Source of the DNA: Streptomyces durmitorensis
Lineage (GTDB): Bacteria > Actinomycetota > Actinomycetes > Streptomycetales > Streptomycetaceae
Assembly: GCF_023498005.1 (NCBI RefSeq)
Contig: NZ_CP097289.1
Location: 3,038,001-3,102,000 of the forward strand
Direction of reading: 5' to 3'
DNA: 64,000 nucleotides
In this document: positions 48,241 through 57,683 of the stretch, piece after piece
Layout: every line of letters begins with the position of its first letter
Position numbering within the stretch: the first letter of the stretch is position 1
The notes under the pieces: generated by a model
Seen by the model: the letters and a program-made list of their open reading frames with translations, nothing else
What the model was told of the DNA's origin: nothing
Databases searched by the model: none
Translations under genes and position numbers: made by a program

Positions 48241-48270
48241 AAGGGGCCCTCCCTTGCGGGAAGGCCCCTT
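48241..48270. terminator. Terminator after the MerR gene
   Basis: AAGGGGCC-c-TCCC pairs with GGGA-a-GGCCCCTT over TTGC, two bases past the stop; it also closes the leftward tRNA cluster. Confidence 0.8.
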
Positions 48271-48281
48271 GTCCATTCGCG

Positions 48282-48354
48282 TACCCCCGACCGGATTCGA
48301 ACCGGCGCTACCGCCTTGAGAGGGCGGCGTGCTAGGCCGCTACACAACGGGGGC
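48282..48354 (-). tRNA. tRNA-Glu (anticodon CTC)
   Basis: 73 bases, GCCCCCGTTGTGTAGCGG... with anticodon loop CCTCTCA and a T-arm GGTTCGAATCC. The acceptor GCCCCCG pairs with CGGGGGT. Identical in the read arms to the copies at 48495 and 48630. Confidence 0.97.
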
Positions 48355-48394
48355 TAGCTTGTCCTGCGCTACTACTCTGTCCTGCTGTACTGCG

Positions 48395-48466
48395 CTGGGC
48401 TACCAGGACTCGAACCTAGAACAACGGAACCAGAAACCGTCGTGTTGCCAATTACACCATAGCCCA
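48395..48466 (-). tRNA. tRNA-Gln (anticodon CTG)
   Basis: 72 bases, T1GGGCTA at the 5' end pairs with TAGCCCA, discriminator G. Anticodon loop TTCTGGT gives CTG; T-arm GGTTCGAGTCC. Confidence 0.96.
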
Positions 48467-48494
48467 CTGTGGTCTAGACCAGCTAGACCCTGCG

Positions 48495-48567
48495 TACCCC
48501 CGACCGGATTCGAACCGGCGCTACCGCCTTGAGAGGGCGGCGTGCTAGGCCGCTACACAACGGGGGC
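48495..48567 (-). tRNA. tRNA-Glu (anticodon CTC), second copy
   Basis: 73 bases, same acceptor, anticodon (CTC) and T-arm as the copy at 48282. Confidence 0.97.
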
Positions 48568-48629
48568 CCTAGCGATCCTGCATCGGCTGCAGTGGGTGCG
48601 ACCCGGACTGCTTCCATGGGAAGGATCTG

Positions 48630-48702
48630 TACCCCCGACCGGATTCGAACCGGCGCTACCGCCTTGAGAGGGCGGCGTGCTAGGCCGCTACACAACGGGG
48701 GC
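48630..48702 (-). tRNA. tRNA-Glu (anticodon CTC), third copy
   Basis: 73 bases, same acceptor, anticodon (CTC) and T-arm as the other two Glu copies. Confidence 0.97.
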
Positions 48703-48723
48703 GTTGCAGATAAGCTCTGCGAG

Positions 48724-48795
48724 CTGGCCTACCAGGACTCGAACCTAGACTAACGGAACCAGAAACCGTCGTGCTGCCAATTACACCATAGGCCA
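48724..48795 (-). tRNA. tRNA-Gln (anticodon CTG), second copy
   Basis: 72 bases. The acceptor is TGGCCTA/TAGGCCA rather than TGGGCTA/TAGCCCA of the first Gln gene, a compensated change. Anticodon loop TTCTGGT gives CTG. Confidence 0.96.
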
Positions 48796-48882
48796 TCGAT
48801 ACGCAACCCCTTGCGGGAGTTTTGATCGACTTGCGCTTCCTGATCGGACCTTTCGGCCTTCTCGGGCGGCGCAGGAAGAACA

Positions 48883-49608
48883 TTACCCGAAGGTGGACGG
48901 CGCTCCAAAACGGGTATCGGAGCGGAGCAGCGCGGGCAGCTCGGCGAGACGCGTAATGCGGTGCACCCCCGACGGGCCTTCCTGGGACGCGCTGTTGCGG
49001 TCGAGCCAGATCCCGAGAAGCCCGGCGTCACGGGCACCCCTGGCGTCGATCTCCGGCTGGTCCCCTACGTAGGCGATCTCCTCGGGCCGCAGCCCCATCG
49101 CCGCGCACACCGCGAGGAAGGCCTCGGGCGCGGGCTTGGAGACGCCGAGTTCGGCGGCACACAGGACGGCTTCGAAGCGGTCGCGCACGCCGAGCACGCT
49201 CAACTTGCGCTCCTGGACGACCAGGGCGGAGTTCGAGAGGACCGCCTGGCGGTACTCGCCGGCGAGGGCGTCCAGGGTGGGGACCGTGTCCGGGAAGAGG
49301 GTCCAGGCGGATTCGTAGTGACCGAGGTAACGCGCGAACCAGGCGTCCGCCTCCTGGTCGGTCATGACGGCGTCCAGGAACTCGCGTACGCGATCGCGGC
49401 GCTGGGCCTCGAACTCGATCCCTCCGGCGCTGAAGCGTGCCCAGTGGCGCTCGGTGACCTCTTTCCACAGCACGAGTGCGCGCTCGGCGGTCTCGTACCG
49501 CTCGATGAGGCCTTCGGCGGTGAGGTGGGCGTGCATGCCGGTGGTGTCGGCGTGCGCGTAGTCGAAGATCGTGTCGTCGACGTCCCAGACCACGGCTTTG
49601 ATCGTCAT
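48883..49608 (-). CDS. HAD-superfamily hydrolase
   Basis: A 241-residue phosphatase-like protein. Motif I is WDVDDTIFD with the catalytic Asp pair (about residues 9-11), motif II SNSAL, motif III Lys in GVSKPAPEAF, motif IV VGDQPEIDARGARDAG. The helical cap inserts after motif I. Substrate unknown. Start ATG 49608, just after the gltX terminator. It is upstream of the tRNA cluster. Confidence 0.9.
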   Translation of the reverse strand: MTIKAVVWDVDDTIFDYAHADTTGMHAHLTAEGLIERYETAERALVLWKEVTERHWARFSAGGIEFEAQRRDRVREFLDAVMTDQEADAWFARYLGHYESAWTLFPDTVPTLDALAGEYRQAVLSNSALVVQERKLSVLGVRDRFEAVLCAAELGVSKPAPEAFLAVCAAMGLRPEEIAYVGDQPEIDARGARDAGLLGIWLDRNSASQEGPSGVHRITRLAELPALLRSDTRFGAPSTFG

Positions 49609-49623
49609 GTCTCGAACGTACGC

Positions 49624-49660
49624 GAAGGGCCCGGGAGCCGTGGAGGCTTCCGGGCCCTTC
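49624..49660 (-). terminator. Terminator after gltX
   Basis: GAAGGGCCCGG (49624-49634) pairs perfectly with CCGGGCCCTTC (49650-49660), 17 bases past the gltX stop. Confidence 0.85.
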
Positions 49661-49677
49661 TTTCTGTATGCGCGTGC

Positions 49678-51159
49678 CTACGCGGCCAGCTTCGCCAGCG
49701 TCGCGTCGATGCGGGACAGCGACTTCTCCTTGCCCAGGATCTCCAGGGACTCGAAGAGGGGCAGGCCGACCGTGCGGCCCGTGACGGCGACGCGGACCGG
49801 GGCCTGGGCCTTGCCGAGCTTCAGGCCGTGCTCCTCACCGGCGGCCAGGACGGCCTCCTTGAGGGACTCGGGGGACGTCCAGTCGGCGGCGTCGAGCTTG
49901 GCGCGGGCCGTCGTCAGGAGGGCGGCCGGGTCGCCCTTGCCCATGGCCTTGGTCCAGGACGCCTCGTCCTCGACGGGCTCGTCGAGGAAGAGGAAGTCCA
50001 CGTTCTCCGTGATCTCGGAGAGGACCTTGATGCGGGTCTGCGCGTGGGGGGCGATGGCCTCCCAGGCCGCCTGGTCGAAGGCCTCGGGGGCCCAGTTGGC
50101 GTGCGGGGCCTTCAGCCACGGCTCGCAGGCCGTCGCGAACGCCTTCACGTCCAGCATGCGGATGTGGTCGGCGTTGATCGCCTCGGCCTTCTTCAGGTCG
50201 AAGCGGGCCGGGTTGGCGTTCACGTCCGCCAGGTCGAACTTGGCGACCATGTCCTCGATCGAGAAGACGTCCTGGTCCGCGGAGAACGACCAGCCCAGGA
50301 GGGACAGGTAGTTCAGGAGGCCCTCGGGGAGGAAGCCGCGCTCGCGGTAGAGGTTGAGCGAGGCCTGGGGGTCGCGCTTGCTCAGCTTCTTGTTGCCCTC
50401 GCCCATGACGTACGGGAGGTGGCCGAAGGCCGGGGTCTCCTTGGCGATGCCCAGCTCGGCGAGCGCCTTGTAGAGGGCGATCTGGCGCGGGGTCGAGGAG
50501 AGCAGGTCCTCGCCGCGCAGGACGTGGGTGATCTCCATCAGGGCGTCGTCGACCGGGTTCACCAGGGTGTAGAGCGGTGCTCCGTTGGCGCGGACGATGC
50601 CGTAGTCCGGGAGGTTCTCCGGCTGGACGGTGATCTCGCCGCGGACCAGGTCCGTGAACGTGATCGCCTCGTCGGGCATGCGGAAGCGCACGATGGGCTT
50701 GCGGCCCTCCGTGTCGTACGCGGCACGCTGCTCGGCGGTCAGGTCGCGGCAGTGGCCGTCGTAGCCGGACGGCTTGCCGGCGGCGCGGGCGGCCTCGCGG
50801 CGGGCGTCCAGCTCCTCCGTGGAGCAGTAGCAGTAGTACGCGCGCCCGGCGTCCAGGAGCTTGGCGGCGACGTCCTGGTAGATGTCCATGCGCTGCGACT
50901 GGCGGTACGGCGCGTGCGGGCCGCCGACCTCGGGGCCCTCGTCCCAGTCGAAGCCCAGCCAGCGCATCGCCTCGAGCAGCTGCTCGTACGACTCCTCCGA
51001 GTCGCGAGCCGCGTCGGTGTCCTCGATGCGGAAGACCAGGGAGCCCTCGTTGTGCCGGGCGTAGGCCCAGTTGAAGAGAGCGGTGCGGACCAGGCCCACG
51101 TGGGGGTTGCCGGTCGGCGAGGGACAGAAACGTACGCGGACGTTTGTCGCGTTAGCCAC
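49678..51159 (-). CDS. gltX: Glutamyl-tRNA synthetase
   Basis: A 493-residue class I synthetase. The HIGH-type motif is in [20 protein letters not shown] and the KMSKS-type motif is KLSKRD. It charges tRNA-Glu. Streptomyces lack GlnRS, so it should also misacylate tRNA-Gln for the GatCAB amidotransferase. GTG 51159 overlaps the 3' end of the upstream FAH gene by 8 bases, indicating coupling. Confidence 0.96.
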   Translation of the reverse strand: MANATNVRVRFCPSPTGNPHVGLVRTALFNWAYARHNEGSLVFRIEDTDAARDSEESYEQLLEAMRWLGFDWDEGPEVGGPHAPYRQSQRMDIYQDVAAKLLDAGRAYYCYCSTEELDARREAARAAGKPSGYDGHCRDLTAEQRAAYDTEGRKPIVRFRMPDEAITFTDLVRGEITVQPENLPDYGIVRANGAPLYTLVNPVDDALMEITHVLRGEDLLSSTPRQIALYKALAELGIAKETPAFGHLPYVMGEGNKKLSKRDPQASLNLYRERGFLPEGLLNYLSLLGWSFSADQDVFSIEDMVAKFDLADVNANPARFDLKKAEAINADHIRMLDVKAFATACEPWLKAPHANWAPEAFDQAAWEAIAPHAQTRIKVLSEITENVDFLFLDEPVEDEASWTKAMGKGDPAALLTTARAKLDAADWTSPESLKEAVLAAGEEHGLKLGKAQAPVRVAVTGRTVGLPLFESLEILGKEKSLSRIDATLAKLAA

Positions 51160-51940
51160 GCTTGATCACCTTGTTGGTGAGAGTGCCGATGCCTTCGATG
51201 GTGACGGCGACCTCGTCGCCGACGTTGAGGGGCCCGACGCCTGCCGGGGTGCCCGTGAGGATGACGTCGCCCGGGAGCAGCGTCATGGCCTCGGAGATGT
51301 GCACGATCAGGTCCTCGATGGAGCGGACCATCTCGGCCGTACGCCCCAGCTGGCGCTGTTCGCCGTTGACCGTGCACTGGATGGTGAGGTCGGAGGGGTC
51401 GAGCTCGGTCTCCACCCAGGGGCCGAGCGGGCAGGAGCTGTCGAAGCCCTTGGCCCTGGCCCACTGGTTCTCGCGCTTCTGCACGTCACGCGCGGTGACG
51501 TCGTTCGCGCAGGTGTAGCCGAGGATGACGTCACGGGCGCGCTCGCGCGGGACCTCGCGGCACATGCGGCCGATGACCACGGCCAGCTCGGCCTCGTAGT
51601 GCACCTCCTGCGAGAAGGAGGGGTACGCGATGGCGTCGCCCGGGCCGATCACCGAGGTGGAGGGCTTGAAGAAGGCGACGGGGGTGTCGGGGACCTCGTT
51701 GCCGAGTTCCTTCGCGTGGTCCGCGTAGTTGCGGCCGATGCCCACGACCTTGTTGGGGAGCACCGGCGGCAGCAGCCTGACCTTGCTCAGCGGGACCTTC
51801 GTGCCGGAGAGCTCGAAGTCCGCGAACGGGATGCCCTTGATGATGTCGAGGACGAGACCGTCGGTCGTTCCGGGGGGACTTTCGCCCTCGACCGCGCCGA
51901 AGGCGACGTTGCCGTCGATGGAGAACCTGGCGATGCGCAA
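51152..51940 (-). CDS. Fumarylacetoacetate hydrolase family protein
   Basis: A 262-residue protein of the FAH/HpcE family: [44 protein letters not shown] (metal-binding Glu pair), [16 protein letters not shown], and [18 protein letters not shown]. Such proteins hydrolyse or decarboxylate C-C bonds of ketoacids, but here the substrate is unknown. Start TTG 51940 with AAAGGG upstream. Upstream of gltX in one operon. Confidence 0.88.
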   Translation of the reverse strand: MRIARFSIDGNVAFGAVEGESPPGTTDGLVLDIIKGIPFADFELSGTKVPLSKVRLLPPVLPNKVVGIGRNYADHAKELGNEVPDTPVAFFKPSTSVIGPGDAIAYPSFSQEVHYEAELAVVIGRMCREVPRERARDVILGYTCANDVTARDVQKRENQWARAKGFDSSCPLGPWVETELDPSDLTIQCTVNGEQRQLGRTAEMVRSIEDLIVHISEAMTLLPGDVILTGTPAGVGPLNVGDEVAVTIEGIGTLTNKVIKRG

Positions 51941-52083
51941 GAGCGGTGCCCTTTGCTGGAGGGAGAGACTGACACCCCAGGCTAACGCGGCCGTGTGCCG
52001 CCAGGCCTCCCGTGCTCCCGTGGCTCCGGCCGCCGTCGATCGCGCCGCGCGTTCGTCCCCGAACGCCGGAGGGGGTGGATCCC

Positions 52084-52284
52084 TCAGACGCCCGACGGGC
52101 TGAATTCCTCCGGCGCGTCCATCAGGATCGTGCGCTTGGGGTTGGCCGTCACCGTCGGCAGTTCGACTGCGTGCTCCGGCTGGTCGGCAGCCCGCTGGAC
52201 CTCGTCGGCGTCCGTGAGGTGCGCGAGGGTGGTGCGGCGGGGGTTGGCTATGTTGTGGAACATCGCCGACTTCACAGTCTTCAT
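52084..52284 (-). CDS. 66-residue protein with a duplicated ANP[RK]RT motif
   Basis: MKTVKSAMFHNIANPRRTTL begins a 66-residue protein. The heptad-like ANPRRTTL (residues 13-20) recurs as ANPKRTILM at 48-56. There is no signal peptide, Cys or recognised domain. Start ATG 52284 has a weak GAAGAG site. I recall similar short proteins next to conservon 1 in other Streptomyces but no function. Divergent from cvnA1, with a CRP-like site between. Confidence 0.65.
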   Translation of the reverse strand: MKTVKSAMFHNIANPRRTTLAHLTDADEVQRAADQPEHAVELPTVTANPKRTILMDAPEEFSPSGV

Positions 52285-52857
52285 CTGCTCTTCAGGCCCT
52301 GTCAGTTGAGCGTCGTGTCGTGGACGCGGGTTGTCGGATTCGCCATCCCTGTAAAGCGTCAGGCTAAACATCCAATTCCCGGCCAAAGCCCGGATGAGGC
52401 CTTGATCTTGATGTGAGTTTGCTCACGAGCGAGCGGGCAAATGGGTCAATTCAGGCTCGTGGAGACCTTGTTGGAATCGGACATTGCCTCACTGAAGCCA
52501 TCATTCCGCTCCCGATCATGAAGACTGGGACACCCCTTGCTCGCGGGCCTACTGGGGCTAATCGCCCGGTTTGCCCGGGATCACTTTCTACGTCTCGTGA
52601 CGCGCCACTCACACCGTGTCACGGAGGTCGCGGCGCGACACACGGGCCTTGTTGGAGATCCTGCACTGTGCTGGAATTCCCGGGACCGCCGCGGGATCGA
52701 ACCGGCGCGCAGGGGCGCAACGCAGCGCCGAGTGGCGGCGGGAAAGGGGAGCAGCGCCGGTCACTCACGACCACCATGGGGCGTTCTGCGCCCCACGACG
52801 CCGACACCGTCCCGCCGTTTGTGCGGAGGGACGCCTGGTCCAGAGGTTGCGACGCTA
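52285..52857. other. 573-base leader region upstream of conservon 1
   Basis: No credible gene. It contains a CRP-like palindrome (52412-52427). The first 250 bases are less GC-rich than the rest, suggesting promoters for both flanking genes. The distal 300 bases are GC-rich and may be a long untranslated leader of cvnA1, or an N-terminal extension if translation starts earlier than 52858. Confidence 0.5.
52412..52427. promoter_or_regulatory. CRP-like palindrome TGTGA-n6-TCACG
   Basis: TGTGAGTTTGCTCACG matches the CRP/FNR-type half-site pair TGTGA-n6-TCACA except for the last base. It is 128 bases upstream of the 66-residue gene and 431 bases upstream of cvnA1. Streptomyces Crp binds a similar, looser motif. 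Confidence 0.45.
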
Positions 52858-55800
52858 GTGCAGGGACGTTTCAAGAGGGATGGCAGCAGCGCTGCGGCAG
52901 AGCCGGAGCGCGGCGGGACCGACCGCGGCTCCTCGCCCCAGCACGCCCAGAACCCCGGGCAGGTACCGTCCGGCGACAACGGTCTCGGGACCGTGCGCGG
53001 ATCCGGTGGCGGGAGTCTGCCCGCATCCACCGCGAACCCGGGCGGCTCGACCGGCACGGTGAAGTCGCCCACAGGACCCGGCTCGCGAATAGCCCTGCGC
53101 AACTGGCGCATCTCCACCCGTCTGGTCTCGCTGCTCGCGCTCCCCGTGATCACCGCGACGTCCCTCGGCGCGCTGCGCATCAACGAGTCCATGGACGAGA
53201 TCCAGCAGCTCAACAACATGAAGCTGCTGACGGACATGACCAAGCGGGCCACCGAGCTGGCCACCGCGCTCCAGGAGGAGCGCGACCGCTCGGCAGGCCC
53301 CCTCGCGCACGGCGCGAACGCGTCGGACTACGTGGTCAAGGGCGCCCGGCAGAAGACCGACCGCGCGTACAACCGCTTCCTGCAGGAGACGCAGGACCTC
53401 GACAACACCGACGGCGACAAGGGCCTCCTCGGCGTCCGGGCCAACACCGTCGAGATCACCCAGCAGCTCCAGCAGATCAACAGGGTCCGCAAGGACGCCT
53501 ACGAGGACGCGAACTCCACCTCTCAGACGGTGGACGCCTACAGCCAGCTCATCGAGCAGCTGCTCACCCTGTCCTCGGACATGGCGCAGGCGACCAGCAA
53601 CCCGGACATGATCCAGCGCACCCGCGCCCTGACGGCCTTCTCCTCCGCCAAGGAGTACGCCTCGGTGCAGCGCGCCGTGATCGCCGCCTCGCTCCCCGCG
53701 GGCGACAGCACGTTCGGCAAGATCTCAGAGACCGACCGGCGCTACGGCTTCTCCGCGCTCGACAAGGAGAACTCCGAGCTCGATTCCTTCAAGGGCATCT
53801 ACGCGGGCAACCCCGACGAGCTGACCAAGCCCATCGACGGCGGCAACTCGTCCATCAAGGGCGCCGACTCCTATGCCAAGCGCGTGCTTGAGCAGGAGGG
53901 CGGCATCAAGCTCCAGGACAAGCGCTCGTACAAGGACTGGGTGGACGCCGACACCACCAAGATCGACGCGATGACCAAGATCGAGCTCACGCTGCTCAAC
54001 GAGATGGAGCAGAAGGCCCGCGAGCTGCGCAACGAGTCCGAGCAGGCCGCCATCCTCAACGGTGCGCTGATCCTGCTCGTCCTCGGTGTCTCGCTCGTCG
54101 GCGCCTTCGTCGTGGCCCGGTCCATGATCCGCTCGCTGCGGCGTCTCCAGGACACCGCGACCAAGGTCGCCCAGGACCGCCTGCCCGAGCTCGTCAAGCA
54201 GCTCTCCGAGGCCGACCCGCAGGACGTCGACACCTCCGTCGAGTCCGTCGGTGTGCACTCCCGGGACGAGATCGGCCAGGTGGCCGCGGCCTTCGACGAC
54301 GTGCACCGCGAGGCGGTCCGCCTCGCCGCCGAGCAGGCGTTGCTGCGAGGCAACGTCAACGCGATGTTCACCAACCTCTCGCGCCGCTCCCAGGGTCTTA
54401 TCCAGCGCCAGCTCTCGCTCATCTCCGAGCTGGAGTCGCGCGAGGCCGACCCCGACCAGCTCTCCTCGCTCTTCAAGCTCGACCACCTCGCGACCCGCAT
54501 GCGCCGTAACGGCGAGAACCTCCTCGTTCTCGCCGGTGAAGAGCCCGGCCGCCGCTGGACCCGGCCCGTCCCGCTCGTCGACGTGCTGCGTGCCGCCGCG
54601 TCCGAGGTGGAGCAGTACGAGCGCATCGAGCTGTCCGCGGTCCCGACGACCGAGGTCGCCGGACGCGTGGTCAACGACCTCGTGCACCTGCTCGCCGAGC
54701 TCCTGGAGAACGCGACGTCGTTCTCCTCGCCGCAGACCAAGGTCAAGGTCACCGGTCACGCGCTGCCCGACGGCCGAGTGCTCATCGAGATCCACGACAC
54801 GGGCATCGGCCTCTCCCCCGAGGACCTCGCCGCGATCAACGAGCGGCTCGCGTCGCCGCCCACCGTGGACGTCTCGGTCTCGCGCCGCATGGGTCTGTTC
54901 GTGGTCGGCCGTCTGTCGCAGCGCCACGGCATCCGCATCCAGCTCCGTCCCTCGGACTCCGGCGGCACCACCGCGCTCGTCATGCTGCCCATCGATGTCG
55001 CCCAGGGCGGCAAGAAGGCGCCGAGCAAGCCCGGTGCGCCCGCTCCCGGCCAGGGCGGTGGCCCCGTCGCCGCGCAGGCGTCCGCGGGTGCCGCGGCCGC
55101 GCGCCGTGGAGTCGGTGCCGGCAACGGCGGCGGCAACGGTGCGCCCGGCTCGGCGGGTCCCGCGGGTTCCGCGGGCCGGCTCGGCGCGGGTCCGCCGCGC
55201 GGTCAGGTGACGGGTACGGGGCCGCGGGCCGCGCTTCCCGCGCGTGACGCGGGTTCGCGGACCGGTTCGCCGTCCACTCCCGCAGGTCCTTCCGGTCAGC
55301 AGCCTCCCCGGCAGGGGCCGCCCGGACAGGGCGCGGGTGCCCCGGGCGGTTCCGGTGGCAGCCTCTTCGGGGGCGGCCAGGGCGGTGGCCGCGGCCAGGC
55401 CTCCGCGCCGCAGCCTCCCGTACCTCAGCAGCGTACGAATCCGGTGAACCCGGCCGCGCCCGCGAACCCCTCCGCGAACAACGCCGGGGACCAGGGACGC
55501 AGGCCGCAGCTGCCGCCGCGCGGTGGTCCGCGTGCCGAGCTTCCCGGGGGCAACCCGCAGCCGCGCGTGCCCAGTTGGAGCGACGAGAACGCGCAGCCGC
55601 AGGTCTCGCGCGAGCCCTTCGACACCCCGCGCGGGCACGAGGAGCCGGAGTCCACCGGACAGTTCCCGCACCCCGCGGCCGGCTCCCCCTCGCAGGGCCC
55701 CGGCTCGACCGCCGAGTTCGCGCGGCCCGACTTCAACGGGCCGCCGCCCGGCACGGGTTCGCCGCAGAACACGGGCCAGCAGGGCGGTCAGGGCCAGAAC

Positions 55801-56739
55801 CAGGGCCAGGGTCAAGGTCAGGGCCAGCAGGGCACCGGCCAGTTCGTCCGCCCGGATGTCTTCGGCGGCCAGGACACCTCGACCGGCACGGGTCAGTTCC
55901 AGCGTCCCGGCACCAGCGCCCCCGGCTACAACGGCGGGGCGCCCGGCGCCGGTGCGCCGCAGCAGCGCGATGGCCGTGACGCGGGCGACGCGCCCCGGCG
56001 TGGTCAGGGCCAGGGCCCAGGCCAGAGCCAGGGCGGCCAGCTCGGCATCCCGCCGGTGCCTCCGGTGCAGCAGCAGCCCGTACAGCCCCAGCAGCCCGCG
56101 CAGCCGGAAGGCCTGCCGCCCGCCGGTCCCGGCGACGGCCGCACCCCGCTGTTCGACACGCTGGAGACCAACTGGTTCCAGCAGCAACAGCAGCAGCAAG
56201 GACAGCAGGGTCCGCAGGGCGGCGACCGCTCCCCCGCGCCCGGTGCGCCCGAGCCACAGCAGCCCCAGCGTCCGCAGCGCCCGCAGCCCTCGTCGCCGCT
56301 CCCCTCGCGGCCCCAGGGACAGCGTCCGCAGGGACAGCAGCCGCAGAACCCGGCCGCGCCCCAGCGCCCGGCCGCAGCGCCCGCCCCCGCGTCCAACGGA
56401 ACCGGCGGCGGCAACGGCAACAACTTCGGCAACGTCACGAACGGCAGCGCCGCATCCTGGCGCACCTCCCCCAACGACGAGCTGGGCCGACAGGCCGAGC
56501 GCGTCCGGCAGCCGTCCGCCGGTGGCGTCACCACGTCCGGCCTGCCGCGCCGTGTCCCGCGAGCCAACCTCGTCGCGGGCACCGCACAGCAGCAGCAGGA
56601 CAGCACAGGTCCGCAGGTCTCGCGTGCGCCCGAAGAGGTACGCGGCCGGCTGACGAATCTCCGTCGGGGCATCCAGCAGGGTCGCCAGGCCGGTACCGGC
56701 CAGACCGGCAGCTTCCCCACTCACCAGCAGGAGCGTTAG
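52858..56739 (+). CDS. cvnA1: Conservon 1 sensor-kinase-like protein CvnA
   Basis: A protein of about 1293 residues. A basic, Gly/Ser-rich start precedes TM1 (LVSLLALPVITATSLGAL). An extracytoplasmic nitrate/nitrite-sensing-like helical domain follows, then TM2 (ILNGALILLVLGVSLVGAFV), HAMP, and a histidine-kinase-type ATPase (N box LLENATSFSSP, G1 box IHDTGIGLSPED). The last 550 residues are Gly/Pro/Gln-rich with four [T/S]xGQF-like repeats, ending in a conserved AGGVTTSGLPRRVPRANLV segment. No standard phospho-histidine box is seen; LDHLATRMRR may replace it. CvnA is thought to sense a membrane signal and act through CvnB-D. GTG 52858 is my choice (MQGRFKRDG); the frame is open to 52537. Confidence 0.88.
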   Translation: MQGRFKRDGSSAAAEPERGGTDRGSSPQHAQNPGQVPSGDNGLGTVRGSGGGSLPASTANPGGSTGTVKSPTGPGSRIALRNWRISTRLVSLLALPVITATSLGALRINESMDEIQQLNNMKLLTDMTKRATELATALQEERDRSAGPLAHGANASDYVVKGARQKTDRAYNRFLQETQDLDNTDGDKGLLGVRANTVEITQQLQQINRVRKDAYEDANSTSQTVDAYSQLIEQLLTLSSDMAQATSNPDMIQRTRALTAFSSAKEYASVQRAVIAASLPAGDSTFGKISETDRRYGFSALDKENSELDSFKGIYAGNPDELTKPIDGGNSSIKGADSYAKRVLEQEGGIKLQDKRSYKDWVDADTTKIDAMTKIELTLLNEMEQKARELRNESEQAAILNGALILLVLGVSLVGAFVVARSMIRSLRRLQDTATKVAQDRLPELVKQLSEADPQDVDTSVESVGVHSRDEIGQVAAAFDDVHREAVRLAAEQALLRGNVNAMFTNLSRRSQGLIQRQLSLISELESREADPDQLSSLFKLDHLATRMRRNGENLLVLAGEEPGRRWTRPVPLVDVLRAAASEVEQYERIELSAVPTTEVAGRVVNDLVHLLAELLENATSFSSPQTKVKVTGHALPDGRVLIEIHDTGIGLSPEDLAAINERLASPPTVDVSVSRRMGLFVVGRLSQRHGIRIQLRPSDSGGTTALVMLPIDVAQGGKKAPSKPGAPAPGQGGGPVAAQASAGAAAARRGVGAGNGGGNGAPGSAGPAGSAGRLGAGPPRGQVTGTGPRAALPARDAGSRTGSPSTPAGPSGQQPPRQGPPGQGAGAPGGSGGSLFGGGQGGGRGQASAPQPPVPQQRTNPVNPAAPANPSANNAGDQGRRPQLPPRGGPRAELPGGNPQPRVPSWSDENAQPQVSREPFDTPRGHEEPESTGQFPHPAAGSPSQGPGSTAEFARPDFNGPPPGTGSPQNTGQQGGQGQNQGQGQGQGQQGTGQFVRPDVFGGQDTSTGTGQFQRPGTSAPGYNGGAPGAGAPQQRDGRDAGDAPRRGQGQGPGQSQGGQLGIPPVPPVQQQPVQPQQPAQPEGLPPAGPGDGRTPLFDTLETNWFQQQQQQQGQQGPQGGDRSPAPGAPEPQQPQRPQRPQPSSPLPSRPQGQRPQGQQPQNPAAPQRPAAAPAPASNGTGGGNGNNFGNVTNGSAASWRTSPNDELGRQAERVRQPSAGGVTTSGLPRRVPRANLVAGTAQQQQDSTGPQVSRAPEEVRGRLTNLRRGIQQGRQAGTGQTGSFPTHQQER

Positions 56740-57159
56740 TTGAGTCCGAGCCAGGCGGCACAGAATCTGAACTGGTTGATCACGAACTTCGTGGACAACA
56801 CCCCCGGGGTGTCCCACACCGTCGTGGTCTCCGCCGACGGCCTCCTTCTGGCGATGTCCGAGGGCTTCCCGCGTGACCGCGCCGACCAGCTGGCCGCGGT
56901 GGCGTCGGGTCTGACCTCCCTCACCGCCGGGGCCTCCCGGATCTTCGAGGGCGGCGCCGTCACCCAGACCGTGGTGGAGATGGAGCGGGGGTTCCTCTTC
57001 CTCATGTCGGTCTCCGACGGTTCGTCCCTGGCCGTGCTCGCGCACCCCGAGTGCGACATCGGCCTCGTCGGATACGAGATGGCGCTGCTCGTCGACCGCG
57101 CGGGCGCCGTCCTCACCCCGGACCTCCGCGCCGAACTGCAGGGCAGCCTGCTGCACTAG
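56740..57159 (+). CDS. cvnB1: Conservon 1 roadblock/LC7 protein CvnB
   Basis: A 139-residue roadblock-fold protein, MSPSQAAQNLNWLITNFVDN, with VSHTVVVSADGLLLAMSEGF. The family pairs with small GTPases, as eukaryotic LC7/MglB do. The start is TTG 56740, directly after the cvnA1 TAG (no gap), with AGGAG six bases upstream, so translation is coupled. Confidence 0.93.
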   Translation: MSPSQAAQNLNWLITNFVDNTPGVSHTVVVSADGLLLAMSEGFPRDRADQLAAVASGLTSLTAGASRIFEGGAVTQTVVEMERGFLFLMSVSDGSSLAVLAHPECDIGLVGYEMALLVDRAGAVLTPDLRAELQGSLLH

Positions 57160-57278
57160 CTCTCTCCATCGGCCGCCCCACCGACCGAACGTACTGACCA
57201 CCGTCCGGCCAACCTGGTGCCCCCCACCGGCTCTATCAGACGGCACGCAGACCACCTGCTGTCCCGCCCGGAGGATCC

Positions 57279-57683
57279 ATGACCCCGCCCAACGCCTCTC
57301 ACGATCCGTACGGCTCTCAGGCGTCGTACGGCTATGAAGGCGACCAGCCGCTGGTGCGTCCTTACGCGATGACCGGCGGCCGGACCAGGCCCCGCTACCA
57401 GCTCGCGATAGAGGCGCTGGTGAGCACGACGGCCGACCCGGCGCAGCTGATGGGGCTGCTCCCGGAGCACCAGCGCATCTGCCACCTGTGCCGCGAGGTC
57501 AAGTCGGTGGCCGAGGTGTCGGCGCTGCTCTCCATGCCCCTCGGCGTGGCCCGGATCCTCGTGGCCGACCTGGCGGAGGCCGGGCTCGTCGCCATTCACC
57601 AGCCCGGCGGCGACGAGAACGCCGGCGGTCAGCCTGACGTGACACTGCTCGAAAGGGTGCTCAGTGGACTTCGCAAGCTCTAG
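57279..57683 (+). CDS. cvnC1: Conservon 1 DUF742 protein CvnC
   Basis: A 134-residue protein. A short variable N-terminus leads to RPYAMTGGRTRPRYQLAIEAL and a winged-helix-like DUF742 domain (HRICHLCREVKSVAEVSALL), as in all conservons. It possibly links CvnA or DNA to the GTPase. ATG 57279 with GGAGG upstream. The 3' end overlaps cvnD1 by 20 bases. Confidence 0.93.
   Translation: MTPPNASHDPYGSQASYGYEGDQPLVRPYAMTGGRTRPRYQLAIEALVSTTADPAQLMGLLPEHQRICHLCREVKSVAEVSALLSMPLGVARILVADLAEAGLVAIHQPGGDENAGGQPDVTLLERVLSGLRKL

Noticed and set aside
52413..53891. A 492-codon frame overlapping the start of cvnA1
   Set aside because: It is a shifted frame of cvnA1; the in-frame kinase domains and codon bias support only the cvnA1 frame.
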